Assembly (NCBI RefSeq): GCF_009731355.2
Contig: NZ_AP022810.1
Coordinates: 2,322,001 to 2,386,000 of the forward strand
Direction of reading: 5' to 3'
DNA length: 64,000 nt
DNA from: Desulfuromonas sp. AOP6
Lineage (GTDB): Bacteria; Desulfobacterota; Desulfuromonadia; Desulfuromonadales; SZUA-540
A program made the translations under genes and the position numbers. Shown piece after piece: positions 52,577 to 63,000 of the stretch. Numbering within the stretch: the stretch's first letter is position 1; each line of letters begins with the position of its first letter. The notes beneath the pieces were generated by a model. That model saw only the letters and a program-made list of their open reading frames with translations, did not search any database and was not told the origin of the DNA.

Positions 52577-52732
52577 CTATCCTATAAAGTGATTGTGATT
52601 GCGAGCCCGATTGGCCAATATGGCCGGATCGATCACTTCGCCACAGGCACAGCACTTCCAGGCATCAAACGAACGGACAAAGTCATAAAATTTTTCTGCG
52701 TACATCCTGCCTTTGCATTTTGGACACTTCAT
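52577..52732 (-). CDS. 51-residue zinc-ribbon protein
   Basis: Starts MKCPKCKGRMYAEKFYDF and has a second CxxC pair (CCACGEVID), a compact four-cysteine zinc ribbon; ends in an Asn/His-rich tail (ANRARNHNHF). ATG at 52732 with GGGGGAA upstream; the longer open frame above is not supported. Proteins of this look recur in Geobacter-type genomes. It has its own terminator. Function unknown. Confidence 0.8.
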   Translation of the reverse strand: MKCPKCKGRMYAEKFYDFVRSFDAWKCCACGEVIDPAILANRARNHNHFIG

Positions 52733-52905
52733 GATTATTCCCCCTTTTGCAATTCCATAGGATGCTTTCGTGCGTACAAACGGTATGGCCAGAACTATTA
52801 CACAAGCCATGCCACATGGAGTGTCCTTACGAAAAGGCACCATGGTGTCAAAGGGGGTCGAGCTAATTTGTAATTATTTTACAGCAGGTTACCGTGAAAA
52901 AGAAT

Positions 52906-53463
52906 TTACTCGAAAAAAATTTTCCAGCTTTCGATACGCTTCGGGCCTATTCCAGTCACCCTTTGCAAAGCCTCCAAAGAGCCGAAATCGCCATTTTTTT
53001 GACGATCTGCTTCAATCCGCTCCGCCAACTTGGGTCCGATTCCTGGCAAAAAAGTCCAATCGACTAGGGCCATGCGGTCAGGATGCAAGGGAATGGAAAG
53101 AGCAATCCGCTGGGAGGCAGGCAACCAAGACCTTGACAAAGTGGCTTTTTCTGCATTGAGAGGGGTCAGCGACAGAAGTTCACCGCTGACAAGTGGCGTA
53201 TTTCCTCCACGATAGAAAGGTGCGGCAGCTCCACTTTCCGAAAACGTCAACAAAATGACGCTCTCAGGACTACATTCGTCATCAATTTGACGAATGCCTT
53301 GCCAAGGAAATCCGTCACCCAGTCCGACCACAGCGCCCGGGTCCTGCAAAACAAAAAAAGCCGGCGGATTTTCCTCGCGGAAAACCAACCGGCTCACCAT
53401 ATAGACCGAAAACACCAGAAGCAACGCGCAGCCCAGAGTCAGCCCAGAGGAAGACGTCCGCAC
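52906..53463 (-). CDS. membrane-anchored helix-hairpin-helix protein (ComEA-like)
   Basis: 185 residues. One TM segment (about 8-27) and a C-terminal ComEA-type tandem HhH (LVDWTFLPGIGPKLAERIEADR, FGSLEALQRVTGIGPKRIESW), which would bind DNA outside the cytoplasm or serve as a protein contact. The middle part (30-125) is unique. GTG at 53463, ten bases after the cimA stop; weak ribosome site. DNA uptake is possible but no other com gene is near. Confidence 0.8.
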   Translation of the reverse strand: MRTSSSGLTLGCALLLVFSVYMVSRLVFREENPPAFFVLQDPGAVVGLGDGFPWQGIRQIDDECSPESVILLTFSESGAAAPFYRGGNTPLVSGELLSLTPLNAEKATLSRSWLPASQRIALSIPLHPDRMALVDWTFLPGIGPKLAERIEADRQKNGDFGSLEALQRVTGIGPKRIESWKIFFE

Positions 53464-53473
53464 GGCCGAAGCC

Positions 53474-55039
53474 CTACTGGTCTTTGATCAGCTTATAGAG
53501 CAGGGCATCAATGAGGGCATGATAGGAGGCATCGATAATATTATCGCTGACTCCAACAGTCCCCCAGCGCCCCGTCTTGTCACCGGATTCTATCAAGACA
53601 CGCGTGATAGAGGCCGTCCCCTTCCCCGTCGGCAGCACTCGCACCTTGTAGTCCAGGAGTTTAATCTCTTTGATTTGAGGATAAAAGTTTTCGAGGGCCT
53701 TGCGCAGGGCATTATCCAGGGCGTTCACAGGGCCATTGCCTTCAGCGGCGGTGTGCTCAATCTTGCCCCCCACCTTGACCTGAACAGTCGCCTCCGACAG
53801 GGGTTTCTCATCCTCGTGCCGCTTGGTGTCGATAACCCGGAAGCCGATAACGGAGAAATAATGGCGCAGGTTACCCAGAGCCTTGCGCATGAGGAGCTCA
53901 AAGGAAGCTTCGGCGCCTTCGAACTGGTATCCTTTATTTTCCATTTCCTTCAGGTTTTCGAGAATTTCAAGGGTAACCGGATCTTTGCTGTCAAGATTGA
54001 TATTGAACTCTTCGGCTTTAGCTAGGATGTTGGAGCGCCCGGAGAGATCGGAGACCAGGACCCGGGTGACGTTGCCAACTTTTTCGGGCCGGATATGTTC
54101 ATACGTTTCGGGATGACGCTGGATTGCCGACACGTGCACGCCCCCCTTGTGGGCAAAGGCCGAATTCCCCACGTAGGGTTGGTGTTTGTTGGGCACCATG
54201 TTGGCCAACTCATAAATGTAACGGGAAAGGGGCCGCAGCCGACTCAACTGTTCATCGGATACGCATTCCTTGTCCATCTTGAGGCGCAGGGCCGGAATGA
54301 TGGAGCAAAGATTGGCGTTGCCGCAACGCTCGCCGAAACCGTTAATTGTACCCTGTACATGAACGATGCCATGCTCCACGGCCACAAGCGAGTTGGCCAC
54401 GGCACATTCACTGTCGTTGTGGGTGTGAATACCCAGAGGTGTTTTGACGGTTTTTTTCACCGCCGCAAGAATCTCAGGCAACTGATGAGGAAGAGTGCCC
54501 CCATTGGTGTCACACAGAACGATGCAATCAACGCCAGCTTCCTCGGCTGCCTTGAGGGTTTTCAAGGCATATTCGGGATTGGCACGATAACCGTCGAAAA
54601 AATGCTCGGCATCGTAAAAGACTTCGCCGACATTCTTCTTGAGATACTCTAGCGAGTCAAAGATGAGTTCGAGATTTTCCTCCAGACTGATGCGCAGCGC
54701 CTCCCGCACATGAAAATCCCAGGTCTTGCCGAAGATCGTCACGACGTCCGGCTCGGCCTGAACCAGGGTGCGGATATTGTTGTCTTTGTCAGGCGTGGTC
54801 TTGGCCCGACGGGTCGAACCAAAAGCGGCGATTTTCGCCTGCTGCAGGCGAACCTTTTTCACATCCTTGAAAAAGGCGATATCCTTGGGATTGGAACCGG
54901 GCCAACCGCCTTCAATGTAGTGAATCCCCAGCTCGTCCAGCTTTTGGGCAATATGGATCTTGTCCGCCACCAGAAAGGATACGTCTTCAGCCTGAGTACC
55001 GTCGCGCAGCGTCGTATCGTAGAGTTGAATCAAACTCAT
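53474..55039 (-). CDS. cimA: citramalate synthase
   Basis: Condenses pyruvate and acetyl-CoA to (R)-citramalate, the threonine-independent route to isoleucine common in Geobacter-type bacteria. 521 residues: TIM barrel with [17 protein letters not shown] at the start and [15 protein letters not shown] metal/substrate block, then the LeuA-type allosteric domain (about 390-515; [26 protein letters not shown] in part). The variant is the longer 'CimA/2-isopropylmalate-like' form. ATG at 55039 with GAGGAAGG upstream. Follows lysC by 50 bases, so aspartate-family and isoleucine synthesis are linked here. Confidence 0.93.
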   Translation of the reverse strand: MSLIQLYDTTLRDGTQAEDVSFLVADKIHIAQKLDELGIHYIEGGWPGSNPKDIAFFKDVKKVRLQQAKIAAFGSTRRAKTTPDKDNNIRTLVQAEPDVVTIFGKTWDFHVREALRISLEENLELIFDSLEYLKKNVGEVFYDAEHFFDGYRANPEYALKTLKAAEEAGVDCIVLCDTNGGTLPHQLPEILAAVKKTVKTPLGIHTHNDSECAVANSLVAVEHGIVHVQGTINGFGERCGNANLCSIIPALRLKMDKECVSDEQLSRLRPLSRYIYELANMVPNKHQPYVGNSAFAHKGGVHVSAIQRHPETYEHIRPEKVGNVTRVLVSDLSGRSNILAKAEEFNINLDSKDPVTLEILENLKEMENKGYQFEGAEASFELLMRKALGNLRHYFSVIGFRVIDTKRHEDEKPLSEATVQVKVGGKIEHTAAEGNGPVNALDNALRKALENFYPQIKEIKLLDYKVRVLPTGKGTASITRVLIESGDKTGRWGTVGVSDNIIDASYHALIDALLYKLIKDQ

Positions 55040-55089
55040 CAAAGACCTTCCTCTGTTCTTTTATTCGGTAAAATACTGCCCAAACTGTT

Positions 55090-56322
55090 CTACTCTGCCT
55101 TGGCGTCCTTTTTGGACAGGTCAAACGCCTCGTGCAGCACACGAACGGCCAGTTCGGTATACTTCTCGTCGATAACACAGGAGACCTTGATCTCGCTGGT
55201 GGAGATCATCTGGATGTTGATACCCTCCTGGGAGAGAGTCTGGAACATTTTACTGGCAACACCCGAGTGGGAACGCATGCCGACGCCAACGATGGATACT
55301 TTGGCGATACTCTCGTCCTGAAGCACGCCGCCGGCACCGATGTCCTTGGCGGTCTCCTGTACGATTTTGAGGGCTTTTTTGAAATCCGCCCGGGGCACAG
55401 TGAAGGTCATGTCGGTGTATCCCTCATTGGAGACGTTCTGGATAATCACATCCACCGTGATTCCCGCGTGGCTCAAGGGGGAGAAAAGTTGCGCCGCAAT
55501 ACCCGGCTTATCAGGTACGCGCATCACCGAAATTTTTGCTTCATCCTTGTTATAGGTAATACCTGAAACCAGCACGGATTCCATATCTGCATCCTCCTTC
55601 ATCACCAGCGTGCCTGGATTATCGTTGAAACTGGAACGAACATGCACAATCACCCCATATTTTTTGGCAAACTCTACAGAGCGGATCTGCAGAACCTTGG
55701 CGCCGAGGGAGGCCATTTCGAGCATTTCGTCATAGGAAACCTTCTCAATCTTGGATGCGGTCGGTACAATGCGCGGATCAGTCGTGTAGACGCCGTCCAC
55801 ATCCGTATAGATTTCGCAGACATCTGCCTTGAGGGCTGCGGCCACAGCAACGGCGGAGGTATCCGAACCGCCACGCCCCAAGGTGGTCACATTCCCTTCC
55901 CTGTCGGTGCCCTGGAAACCGGCGACCACGATAATAGACCCGTTTTTGAGATCTTCCCGGATCTTTTTGTCGTCAATTTTTTCAATGCGCGCCCTGGAAA
56001 AAACGCTGTCGGTAAGAATAGGGATCTGGTGTCCCATGTAGCTCTTGGCCTTGTAGCCCATGGACTGCAGGCACATGGACAACAGCGCGATGGTGACCTG
56101 CTCTCCAGTGGCGACAAGGACGTCATATTCACGCTCGCTGGGGAATTCACACATTTCGTTGGCCAAGGCGACCAACTTGTTGGTTTCTCCGGACATGGCC
56201 GACACAACGACGATGACATCATTCCCATCATCGTAGGTCTTGGCCACGCGGCGCGCCACATTGCGGATTCTATCGATGGTTCCAACAGAGGTCCCACCGT
56301 ACTTCTGTACTACGAGGGCCAT
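55090..56322 (-). CDS. lysC: aspartate kinase
   Basis: First step of lysine, threonine and methionine synthesis. 410 residues: kinase domain with [11 protein letters not shown] and [19 protein letters not shown], and two ACT domains at the C terminus (about 265-405) for feedback control. The length is that of the alpha-type monofunctional enzyme. ATG at 56322 with GGAGGACAGG upstream. A terminator hairpin ends 19 bases upstream (56342-56367). Confidence 0.96.
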   Translation of the reverse strand: MALVVQKYGGTSVGTIDRIRNVARRVAKTYDDGNDVIVVVSAMSGETNKLVALANEMCEFPSEREYDVLVATGEQVTIALLSMCLQSMGYKAKSYMGHQIPILTDSVFSRARIEKIDDKKIREDLKNGSIIVVAGFQGTDREGNVTTLGRGGSDTSAVAVAAALKADVCEIYTDVDGVYTTDPRIVPTASKIEKVSYDEMLEMASLGAKVLQIRSVEFAKKYGVIVHVRSSFNDNPGTLVMKEDADMESVLVSGITYNKDEAKISVMRVPDKPGIAAQLFSPLSHAGITVDVIIQNVSNEGYTDMTFTVPRADFKKALKIVQETAKDIGAGGVLQDESIAKVSIVGVGMRSHSGVASKMFQTLSQEGINIQMISTSEIKVSCVIDEKYTELAVRVLHEAFDLSKKDAKAE

Positions 56323-56341
56323 AGGATCCTGTCCTCCTTCT

Positions 56342-56367
56342 AAAAAAAGCGGCCACAATGGTCGCCG
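56342..56367 (-). terminator. terminator-like hairpin upstream of lysC
   Basis: On the minus strand GGCGACCA-TTG-TGGCCGCT (one internal mismatch) and seven T. Either the end of the tsaE transcript or an attenuator for lysC. Confidence 0.65.
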
Positions 56368-56426
56368 GATAAATTTTCCGTCCCAAAAAACCTGGCACCC
56401 AACCGGACAACGCCTGCAGGGACTCC

Positions 56427-56453
56427 ATCATAAAAGCTGTCTAAAGGGTTCAA
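56427..56453 (-). promoter_or_regulatory. putative lysC promoter
   Basis: TTGAAC and TATGAT on the minus strand with a short 15-base spacer. If used, the lysC leader would be about 98 bases and contain the hairpin at 56342-56367. Confidence 0.35.
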
Positions 56454-56532
56454 GGGGACCTTGACCGACCTGGCGGAGTTACTGCTTAATATTTGCAGTG
56501 CGCCCACAGACGCTTACAAAGTTACTTTCTTA

Positions 56533-57021
56533 TCAAGAATTTCCATCCCGGTCAAAGCATTTCTCCAGAGCAGTGAGCAGTTCGCTCGACCTGGTTGTAT
56601 TGCCTCGAAACACCAGACTACGAACGTCGTTATCCTTGTGCTCAATATGAACACGCAGTCCATCGATGTCCAGTTCTGTAAAACGGTCGGCCCATTCAAC
56701 AACCACGATGCCATCGCCATGGAGATAGTCATCGAAATCAATATCGACCAGATCGTCCAGTTGATTCAGGCGATACAGATCAAAGTGATAGAGGGGTAAC
56801 CGGCCACCGTACTGGTTCATGAGGGTGTAGGTCGGGCTGGTAACGGGTTCGGCTTCATTGACGTCAAGACCGCGGGCAACGCCTTGAGTAAAGCAGGTTT
56901 TTCCAGCGCCGAGATCCCCCGACAACAGAATGACCAGGGGCCTGTCAAGCAAACGCCCTAGCAGAAAACCAAGCTCCGCCGTCTGGGCTGGGGATTCGGT
57001 CTTAACAGACCAGCTCAGCAC
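56533..57021 (-). CDS. tsaE: tRNA threonylcarbamoyladenosine synthesis ATPase TsaE
   Basis: 162 residues. P loop SGDLGAGKTCFTQGVARGL (about 34-52), SPTYTLMNQY and LYHFDLYRL, the usual TsaE signatures. Works with TsaB/TsaD in t6A formation on ANN-decoding tRNAs. GTG at 57021, three bases after the CBS-protein stop. Confidence 0.94.
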   Translation of the reverse strand: MLSWSVKTESPAQTAELGFLLGRLLDRPLVILLSGDLGAGKTCFTQGVARGLDVNEAEPVTSPTYTLMNQYGGRLPLYHFDLYRLNQLDDLVDIDFDDYLHGDGIVVVEWADRFTELDIDGLRVHIEHKDNDVRSLVFRGNTTRSSELLTALEKCFDRDGNS

Positions 57022-57024
57022 GTT

Positions 57025-57474
57025 TCAACGTCCCATGCTGCGAATGACATCGAGACGGGCCACGACACCAACAAGCTTTCCTTCATCGACAACGGGAAGG
57101 AGGTGGACCTTTTTCTCGGTCATGACCGAGGCAATTTCGGCGACACTGGTCTCCAGCGTACAAGCCTCGACATCCGGTGTATAGATCTCTCCGACGGTGC
57201 GGGCTGTGATTCTTTGCACTTCTTCGCGAAAATCCTTTTCACTTTCCAGATAGAGTACCCAATCGAAAATCGAGATCACCGTAGGAATGTGCAGGGGGCG
57301 ATCCTGTTCAACCAGGTCAGTCTGGGTCACCAGGCCGAGGAGGACGCCCTCCTCATCAACCACCGGCATGGCATTGACACCCGTTTCTACAAAGAGGCGC
57401 GCCAGTTCGTCCACTGTGGTGGCGGGAGTTACCGTATGGACTTTTGTTGTCATGATATCTTTAGCGTGCAGCAT
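57025..57474 (-). CDS. tandem CBS-domain protein
   Basis: 149 residues made of two CBS motifs (MTTKVHTVTPATTVDELARLF at the start; VHLLPVVDEGKLVGVVARLDV at the end). Such stand-alone pairs bind adenine nucleotides and regulate partner proteins; the partner is unknown. ATG at 57474 with AAGGAGA upstream. Inside the nnr-tsaE operon. Confidence 0.9.
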   Translation of the reverse strand: MLHAKDIMTTKVHTVTPATTVDELARLFVETGVNAMPVVDEEGVLLGLVTQTDLVEQDRPLHIPTVISIFDWVLYLESEKDFREEVQRITARTVGEIYTPDVEACTLETSVAEIASVMTEKKVHLLPVVDEGKLVGVVARLDVIRSMGR

Positions 57475-57483
57475 GAGATCTCC

Positions 57484-59028
57484 TTAGGTCAGAATTTGGT
57501 GACGCGTTAAAGGCAGTTGTCGCAGCAGGTCAGTGGCGGTCATACCAGCATTGCCCTGGACCTGGCCAAGGTCATCGGCGGCGCAACCATGCCAGAAAAC
57601 CCCAAGGACGGCGGCTTCAAGCGGAGGCAGTCCCTGAACAAGCAGGCCGGAAATGACTCCGGTCAGCACATCACCCATACCGCCCGTGGCAAGGCCGGGG
57701 TTCCCTGTACTGTTTATGAACAGATCTCCATCTGGAGAAGCGATGACTGTCCTGGCCCCCTTCAGCACCAGAACCACGCCGTATTTTTTGGCAAAATCGC
57801 CGGCAACACCAACCCGGTCCGCCTCAATCTCACTTACCGGCACCCCGGTCAGTCGGGACATCTCGCCCGAATGAGGGGTCAGCACGGTCGTCCCGGCAGG
57901 CCGAGCAGACAGCAGGTCTTTCTGATCACACAGAACATTGATGCCGTCCGCGTCAACAACCAGAGGGAGCGGGCAATCACGGACGATACAGCCAGCAAGG
58001 GCCGCGCCCCCCTCGGACAAGCCCAAGCCGGGTCCAAGAGCGAGCGCCTGCTTTTGCCGCCACAGACGTTTAATATCGTCATACGCACGCAGATCAAGGG
58101 AACCGGCGGCGTCCGGCAAAGAAACGGTCATTGCCTCGGTGAGCTTAGTCTCAAGGATATCGTGAATACCGGCGGGACAGGCGACAGTCACCAGTCCGGC
58201 CCCGGATCGCAGGGCTCCTTCTGCGGTCATGGCGGCCGCTCCGGATTTTCCTTTTGATCCGCCCACGACCACCAGGTGCCCGAAAGTCCCTTTATGGCCA
58301 GCGAAGGGACGCATTGGAAAAAGCGCGGAGGCTTCGGCGGCCTCTACGAAGACAACACCTCGCCCACGACTCGTCACCTGTGGGGGAATCCCGATATCGG
58401 CAACATGCAACCTGCCAACATATTCACACCCCGGCGCCAACACCTGTCCTACTTTACCGACTGCGAAGGTAACCGTCTCTTTGGCCTTTACCGCCCTGCC
58501 TAGCACGCGACCGTTGGTCGCGTCTATCCCCGAAGGGATGTCAACGGAAAAAACTGGATAGCCCTTCCCGTTGATCCAGTCGATGGCTCTGGCATAATGA
58601 CCACGAACCGGTGAGGACAAGCCGGTCCCGAACAAGGCATCAATAATGACGCGGACATTCAGACTCTCCAGGGCCAGATCGAGAGACGTCTCCTCGGGGC
58701 AGAACTCGACAACTCCCCCGCAGGCTATCAGAGCCCTCAGGTTGTGCGCCGCATCTCCGCTGATAGCCTCACTTTCAGCGAGGATCAGGGTGACAACCTG
58801 CCAGCCACGGTTGAGCAGATGACGGGCCATGACATAACCGTCGCCGCCGTTGTTTCCTTTGCCGGCCAGCACGACGACTGGTCCGGGGAAAACGTCGACA
58901 AAATGGGCACAGAACAGGTTAGTGGCAGCGACGCCGGCGTTTTCCATGAGAACAATGCCGGGAATGCCAATCTCGTCCATGGTCTGGCGGTCAAACTCCC
59001 GCACCTGGTCAGCACTGTACAGCTTCAT
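57484..59028 (-). CDS. nnr: bifunctional NAD(P)H-hydrate epimerase/ADP-dependent dehydratase
   Basis: Repairs hydrated NAD(P)H. 514 residues: YjeF N-terminal epimerase domain (about 1-215; GPVVVLAGKGNNGGDGYVMARHL) and a ribokinase-like dehydratase domain (about 225-505; VVGGSKGKSGAAAM, NPGLATGGMGDVLTGVISG). ATG at 59028 overlaps the acpS stop (TGATG). Confidence 0.95.
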   Translation of the reverse strand: MKLYSADQVREFDRQTMDEIGIPGIVLMENAGVAATNLFCAHFVDVFPGPVVVLAGKGNNGGDGYVMARHLLNRGWQVVTLILAESEAISGDAAHNLRALIACGGVVEFCPEETSLDLALESLNVRVIIDALFGTGLSSPVRGHYARAIDWINGKGYPVFSVDIPSGIDATNGRVLGRAVKAKETVTFAVGKVGQVLAPGCEYVGRLHVADIGIPPQVTSRGRGVVFVEAAEASALFPMRPFAGHKGTFGHLVVVGGSKGKSGAAAMTAEGALRSGAGLVTVACPAGIHDILETKLTEAMTVSLPDAAGSLDLRAYDDIKRLWRQKQALALGPGLGLSEGGAALAGCIVRDCPLPLVVDADGINVLCDQKDLLSARPAGTTVLTPHSGEMSRLTGVPVSEIEADRVGVAGDFAKKYGVVLVLKGARTVIASPDGDLFINSTGNPGLATGGMGDVLTGVISGLLVQGLPPLEAAVLGVFWHGCAADDLGQVQGNAGMTATDLLRQLPLTRHQILT

Positions 59029-59408
59029 CACTTCTCCAGTATAACCGTCGCCAGCGCATAATCGCCGTCATGGCTGTAGGAAAGATGCAGGGCTGAGAGG
59101 CCCCTCGCCTGGAAGATCTCGGCGGCGCGGCCGTTGAGTCGCATGGACGGCTTACCAAGCTCGTCCCGTTCAATAGACATGTCCTGCCAGGAAATACCTT
59201 CGCGAAGCCCGAGGCCGAGTGCTTTGAGAAAAGCCTCTTTAGCAGCGAAACGAGCAGCCAGGTGGGGCGAAGGATCCTTCATGGCCATGGCATAGCGCCT
59301 TTCTTCCACCGTGAAAATCCGGTCTATGATACCAGCCTTCCCCTCCTGGACGAAACGACGAAAACGCCCTATCCGAGCCAGGTCTGTACCTACACCGGCG
59401 ATACCCAC
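59028..59408 (-). CDS. acpS: holo-ACP synthase
   Basis: Transfers 4'-phosphopantetheine to acyl carrier protein. 126 residues, family length. N-terminal GVGTDLARIGRF (metal-binding Asp) and RFAAKEAFLKALG (catalytic Glu/Lys). GTG at 59408 has GGGAGG upstream; the open frame that continues into pdxJ is not supported. Confidence 0.94.
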   Translation of the reverse strand: MGIAGVGTDLARIGRFRRFVQEGKAGIIDRIFTVEERRYAMAMKDPSPHLAARFAAKEAFLKALGLGLREGISWQDMSIERDELGKPSMRLNGRAAEIFQARGLSALHLSYSHDGDYALATVILEK

Positions 59409-59412
59409 CGAA

Positions 59413-60138
59413 TCAGCCTCCCTTGACCAGGGCGACCATTTCGCGAACCGCGCGCTCCATGCCGACCAGAACCGCCCTGGAAACAATGCTGTGCCCGATA
59501 TTGTATTCTTCTATCCCGCCGAGGGCTACCACTTCGCGGAGGTTCAGATAATTCAGGCCATGACCGGCATTGACTCCAAGCCCCAGCTTTCGTGCGGCAC
59601 GGATAGCCTGCTCAATCTTCTGCAGCTCCTTCTGGCGATCTTCCGGGAGACGTGCTTCGCAGTAGGTTCCCGTGTGGATCTCAACAAACTGGGCGCCGAC
59701 GCGATGCGCCATCTTGATCTGCTCAAGATCGGGATCCACAAAAAGACTGACGACGAGCCCCCCCTGACGCAGAAAACCCGTCTGTTTCTGCACATGATGG
59801 CGGTTCATACAGATATCGAGCCCCCCTTCGGTGGTAAGCTCTTCCCGTTTTTCCGGGACAAGGGTCACCATATCGGGCAGTATTTTGAGGGCGATGGCCA
59901 CCATTTCGTCGGTGGCGGCCATTTCCAGATTGAGGCGGGTTTTCACGGTTTTCCGCAGGATTTCGACATCCCGGTCCTGAATGTGGCGCCGATCTTCCCG
60001 CAGATGGACGGTAATTCCTTCCGCGCCAGCCAACTCCGCCAAAGCGGCAGCCATGACCGGGTCAGGCTCGACGGTCCCCCTCGCCTGGCGCACAGTGGCT
60101 ACATGATCGACATTGACCCCCAACTTGGCCACTCTCAT
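59413..60138 (-). CDS. pdxJ: pyridoxine 5'-phosphate synthase
   Basis: Last ring-closing step of DXP-dependent vitamin B6 synthesis. 241 residues, TIM barrel; [16 protein letters not shown] at the start, [24 protein letters not shown] and [13 protein letters not shown] are diagnostic. ATG overlaps the glmM stop by four bases. Confidence 0.97.
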   Translation of the reverse strand: MRVAKLGVNVDHVATVRQARGTVEPDPVMAAALAELAGAEGITVHLREDRRHIQDRDVEILRKTVKTRLNLEMAATDEMVAIALKILPDMVTLVPEKREELTTEGGLDICMNRHHVQKQTGFLRQGGLVVSLFVDPDLEQIKMAHRVGAQFVEIHTGTYCEARLPEDRQKELQKIEQAIRAARKLGLGVNAGHGLNYLNLREVVALGGIEEYNIGHSIVSRAVLVGMERAVREMVALVKGG

Positions 60139-61508
60139 GCCTCCTTTTTCCTGCCGGCACCGAGATGTTTCTCGATCATGGCCGCTATTTCCTGGGCGTA
60201 ACCGGTAATCTCCACCTTATCCTGTCCTTCCAGCATGACGCGCAATAGGGGCTCCGTACCACTGTAGCGGATAAGCACACGTCCGGAGTCGCCCAGTTTT
60301 TTTTCCACCGCTGAAATCGTTTTACGAATGTCGGCAATGTCGTTGATATCTTTTTTCTCAGCCACTCGGACATTGAGCAATACCTGGGGCAGGGCGATCA
60401 TGATTTCCGCCAAATCAGCCAGAGAACGCCCGCTGCGTTGCATAATGGCCAGCACCTGCAATGCGGAAACCATGCCGTCGCCGGTCGTGTTGTGATCAAG
60501 AAAGATCATATGCCCGGACTGTTCACCACCAAGGTTGTACCCATGCTGGCGCATTTCCTCCACCACGTAGCGATCGCCGACGGCTGTCTTGACGACCTTG
60601 CCACCCGCCTTGCGTAAAGCGATATCCAGCCCCATGTTGCTCATAACCGTCGCGACCAAAGTGTTATGGGCAAGCCGTCCCTCGGCCAGCATCTGGGTAG
60701 CGCAAATGGCCATGATGTGATCACCATCGACTTCGCGCCCGAATTCATCGACGAAGATCACCCGATCGGCATCACCATCAAGGGCGATACCAAGATGGGC
60801 ACGGTGCTCCTTGACCTTTTCCGACAGAATCTCAGGGTGCAGAGAACCGCAGTCGGCATTGATATTGGTACCGTTGGGCGACACGCCAATGGAGATGACC
60901 TCGGCCCCGAGCTCCGCCAGCACAGCAGGAGCCACCTTGTAAGCGGCCCCGTTGGCGCAGTCCAGCACGATTTTCAGGCCGGTCAGATCCATATCGCCCG
61001 GAAAGGAGTTCTTCAGAAAAACAATATAACGACCCTGGGCGTCATCGAGGCGAAAAGCCTTGCCGACTTCAGCTGCCGTTGGCCGCAAAGAATCGATTTT
61101 CTGACTGAAAATAAGATCTTCAATTTTCAGCTCGACCTCGTCGGGCAACTTAAAGCCATCCCTTGAAAAGAATTTGATCCCGTTGTCCTGGTAAGGATTG
61201 TGGGAGGCGGATATCACTACGCCGGCATCAGCGCGCATGGACCTGGCGATAAAAGCGATTCCGGGTGTCGGCAAGGGCCCAACCAGCAGGACATCGACTC
61301 CCATGGAACAAATCCCCGCCGAAAGCGCATTTTCGATCATATAGCCGGACAAACGGGTATCCTTGCCGATGACAATGCGGTGGCGCCGGTTATCCTTCTT
61401 GAAGATGTAGGCAGCGGCCCGGCCCAACTGCATGGCCATCTCCGTGGTCATCGGATAGACATTGGCCACACCGCGAACACCATCCGTGCCAAACAGTTTC
61501 TTGCTCAT
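60135..61508 (-). CDS. glmM: phosphoglucosamine mutase
   Basis: Converts glucosamine-6-phosphate to glucosamine-1-phosphate for peptidoglycan and LPS. 457 residues; the active-site phosphoserine is Ser102 in [12 protein letters not shown], the metal loop DGDADRVIF and the C-terminal [15 protein letters not shown] are intact. Directly downstream of cdaA-cdaR, the widespread order that ties c-di-AMP to cell-wall precursor supply. Overlaps cdaR by four bases. Confidence 0.97.
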   Translation of the reverse strand: MSKKLFGTDGVRGVANVYPMTTEMAMQLGRAAAYIFKKDNRRHRIVIGKDTRLSGYMIENALSAGICSMGVDVLLVGPLPTPGIAFIARSMRADAGVVISASHNPYQDNGIKFFSRDGFKLPDEVELKIEDLIFSQKIDSLRPTAAEVGKAFRLDDAQGRYIVFLKNSFPGDMDLTGLKIVLDCANGAAYKVAPAVLAELGAEVISIGVSPNGTNINADCGSLHPEILSEKVKEHRAHLGIALDGDADRVIFVDEFGREVDGDHIMAICATQMLAEGRLAHNTLVATVMSNMGLDIALRKAGGKVVKTAVGDRYVVEEMRQHGYNLGGEQSGHMIFLDHNTTGDGMVSALQVLAIMQRSGRSLADLAEIMIALPQVLLNVRVAEKKDINDIADIRKTISAVEKKLGDSGRVLIRYSGTEPLLRVMLEGQDKVEITGYAQEIAAMIEKHLGAGRKKEA

Positions 61509-62188
61509 TCCGGCCTCTTCCTTTCCCCTTGCTTCAAATCACCCGGTAGTGGTTCTACCACCACAAGAACCTCAGCTGATTTTTTATCCTTGAGTCCCGT
61601 GTATTTGCCTCGATAGTTGATGGGTACCATCAAGGTAAAGCTTTCCTTCACTCCCTCCACGTCGACGGACTCGGTTGAGATCTCCGTCACATCCTTGAGT
61701 TCGCTTTCGGCCCCTTCGATATCGACCCTATCCGGCGTGGCCCGGACAGACTTGACCACAAAGCCCTCGGCAGGGCGCCCGGAAACAACCGGCATGACCG
61801 GCACAGTTTTGCTACGAATGCGCTCAAGCTTGACATCGACAAAGGAGGGTGAAAGCCGGGTCACCTTGAGAGCACTGGGAATATTCAGCCTCTCTTCCAA
61901 ACGTTTAAAGGAGGTCAATCCAGGTTGAAGATCCTTGAGGTCGACAGAGATGCTGATATCGCTGGGGCTCAGGTTCATGAGGAGAGTCCGGGGACCGCTG
62001 ATGCGTACGTCGACCAGACTGGGCACCTCGTTGGCTACCATCAGCCCTTGGGGCGTATTCTTGAGCTCCAGAGGGACGGCATAGCCCAACTCCAGTTTCT
62101 GCTCCCCCATGACAAAAAACCACAGCACCAGGGCAAAAGAGAGCGAAAGCAGTTTAAGAAGCCAGTTTTCCATCATTTTGGCGAACAT
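61505..62188 (-). CDS. cdaR: YbbR-domain regulator of CdaA
   Basis: 227 residues: one N-terminal TM segment ([19 protein letters not shown]) and about two YbbR repeats outside the cytoplasm ([35 protein letters not shown]). In Firmicutes CdaR binds and tunes CdaA; gene order supports the same here. Three bases separate it from the cdaA stop. Confidence 0.9.
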   Translation of the reverse strand: MFAKMMENWLLKLLSLSFALVLWFFVMGEQKLELGYAVPLELKNTPQGLMVANEVPSLVDVRISGPRTLLMNLSPSDISISVDLKDLQPGLTSFKRLEERLNIPSALKVTRLSPSFVDVKLERIRSKTVPVMPVVSGRPAEGFVVKSVRATPDRVDIEGAESELKDVTEISTESVDVEGVKESFTLMVPINYRGKYTGLKDKKSAEVLVVVEPLPGDLKQGERKRPE

Positions 62189-62191
62189 GAT

Positions 62192-62980
62192 TTATCCGCT
62201 CTTTTTCTTGGCTGTTTTGGGTTCAAGCAGTCGCTTGAGAACCCTCTTCAGGGAGGTTGAGTCAAGGTCGCGGGTAATGCGGCCGCCAACGACAACGGAA
62301 ATTTTGCCGGTTTCTTCCGACACCACGATAGCCACCGCATCCACCAGCTCTGTCAGACCAATAGCCGCCCGATGGCGGGTTCCCAGCGTTTTGCTGATAT
62401 CAGGGTTCTGGGAGAGGGGCAGGAAGCAGCCGGCTCGTTTCAGCCTCCCCTGCTGGACAACCAGGGCTCCATCATGAATAGGTGAATATGGGAGGAAAAT
62501 AGAGGTGATCAGGTCACTGGAAACCTTGGCGTCGATTTCCACTCCGACTTCAAGGAAATCCTTCAATCCCGTCTCCCGTTCGATCACGATGAGGGCGCCG
62601 ATACGCCGGTTGGCCAGGTTGAGGGCCGCTTTGATCAACTCCTCCATGACCTCCGTCTCTTCCTTGTAAGACAGATCGGCAAAGAAGGGATTACGGCCGA
62701 CATGGATCAGGGCGCGGCGGATATCATTCTGGAAAATAACGACAATCACCAGGATGATGGACGACAGGAAGTTATCGAGCAGCCAGTGCAGAGTGTAGAG
62801 GCCGCCGATCTGGGAGGCGACATAGACAATAAGGATGACGGCAAGGCCCAGCAGCATCTGCACGGCCCGCGTCCCCTTGATGAGCAGGATAATGCGGTAG
62901 ATGATATAGGCAACAAGGACGATATCGAGCAGGTCCAGCAACCACCTGAAATTTTTAAACCCTTCCAACAAATCGCCCAT
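62192..62980 (-). CDS. cdaA: diadenylate cyclase (c-di-AMP synthase)
   Basis: Makes cyclic di-AMP. Three N-terminal TM segments (about 15-85) and a DAC domain with the two catalytic motifs intact: DGA (170-172 in HDGALVV) and RHR (202-204 in GTRHRAAIG). 262 residues from ATG 62980; a GTG three codons earlier is an alternative. First gene after folP in the operon. Confidence 0.94.
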   Translation of the reverse strand: MGDLLEGFKNFRWLLDLLDIVLVAYIIYRIILLIKGTRAVQMLLGLAVILIVYVASQIGGLYTLHWLLDNFLSSIILVIVVIFQNDIRRALIHVGRNPFFADLSYKEETEVMEELIKAALNLANRRIGALIVIERETGLKDFLEVGVEIDAKVSSDLITSIFLPYSPIHDGALVVQQGRLKRAGCFLPLSQNPDISKTLGTRHRAAIGLTELVDAVAIVVSEETGKISVVVGGRITRDLDSTSLKRVLKRLLEPKTAKKKSG

Positions 62981-63000
62981 AAGGAACACCGGCCTTGATT

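Noticed and set aside
56323-56532. Lysine riboswitch or Lys-codon leader upstream of lysC
   Set aside because: The stretch is too short for the riboswitch, lacks its conserved core, and the short frame there has no run of Lys codons.
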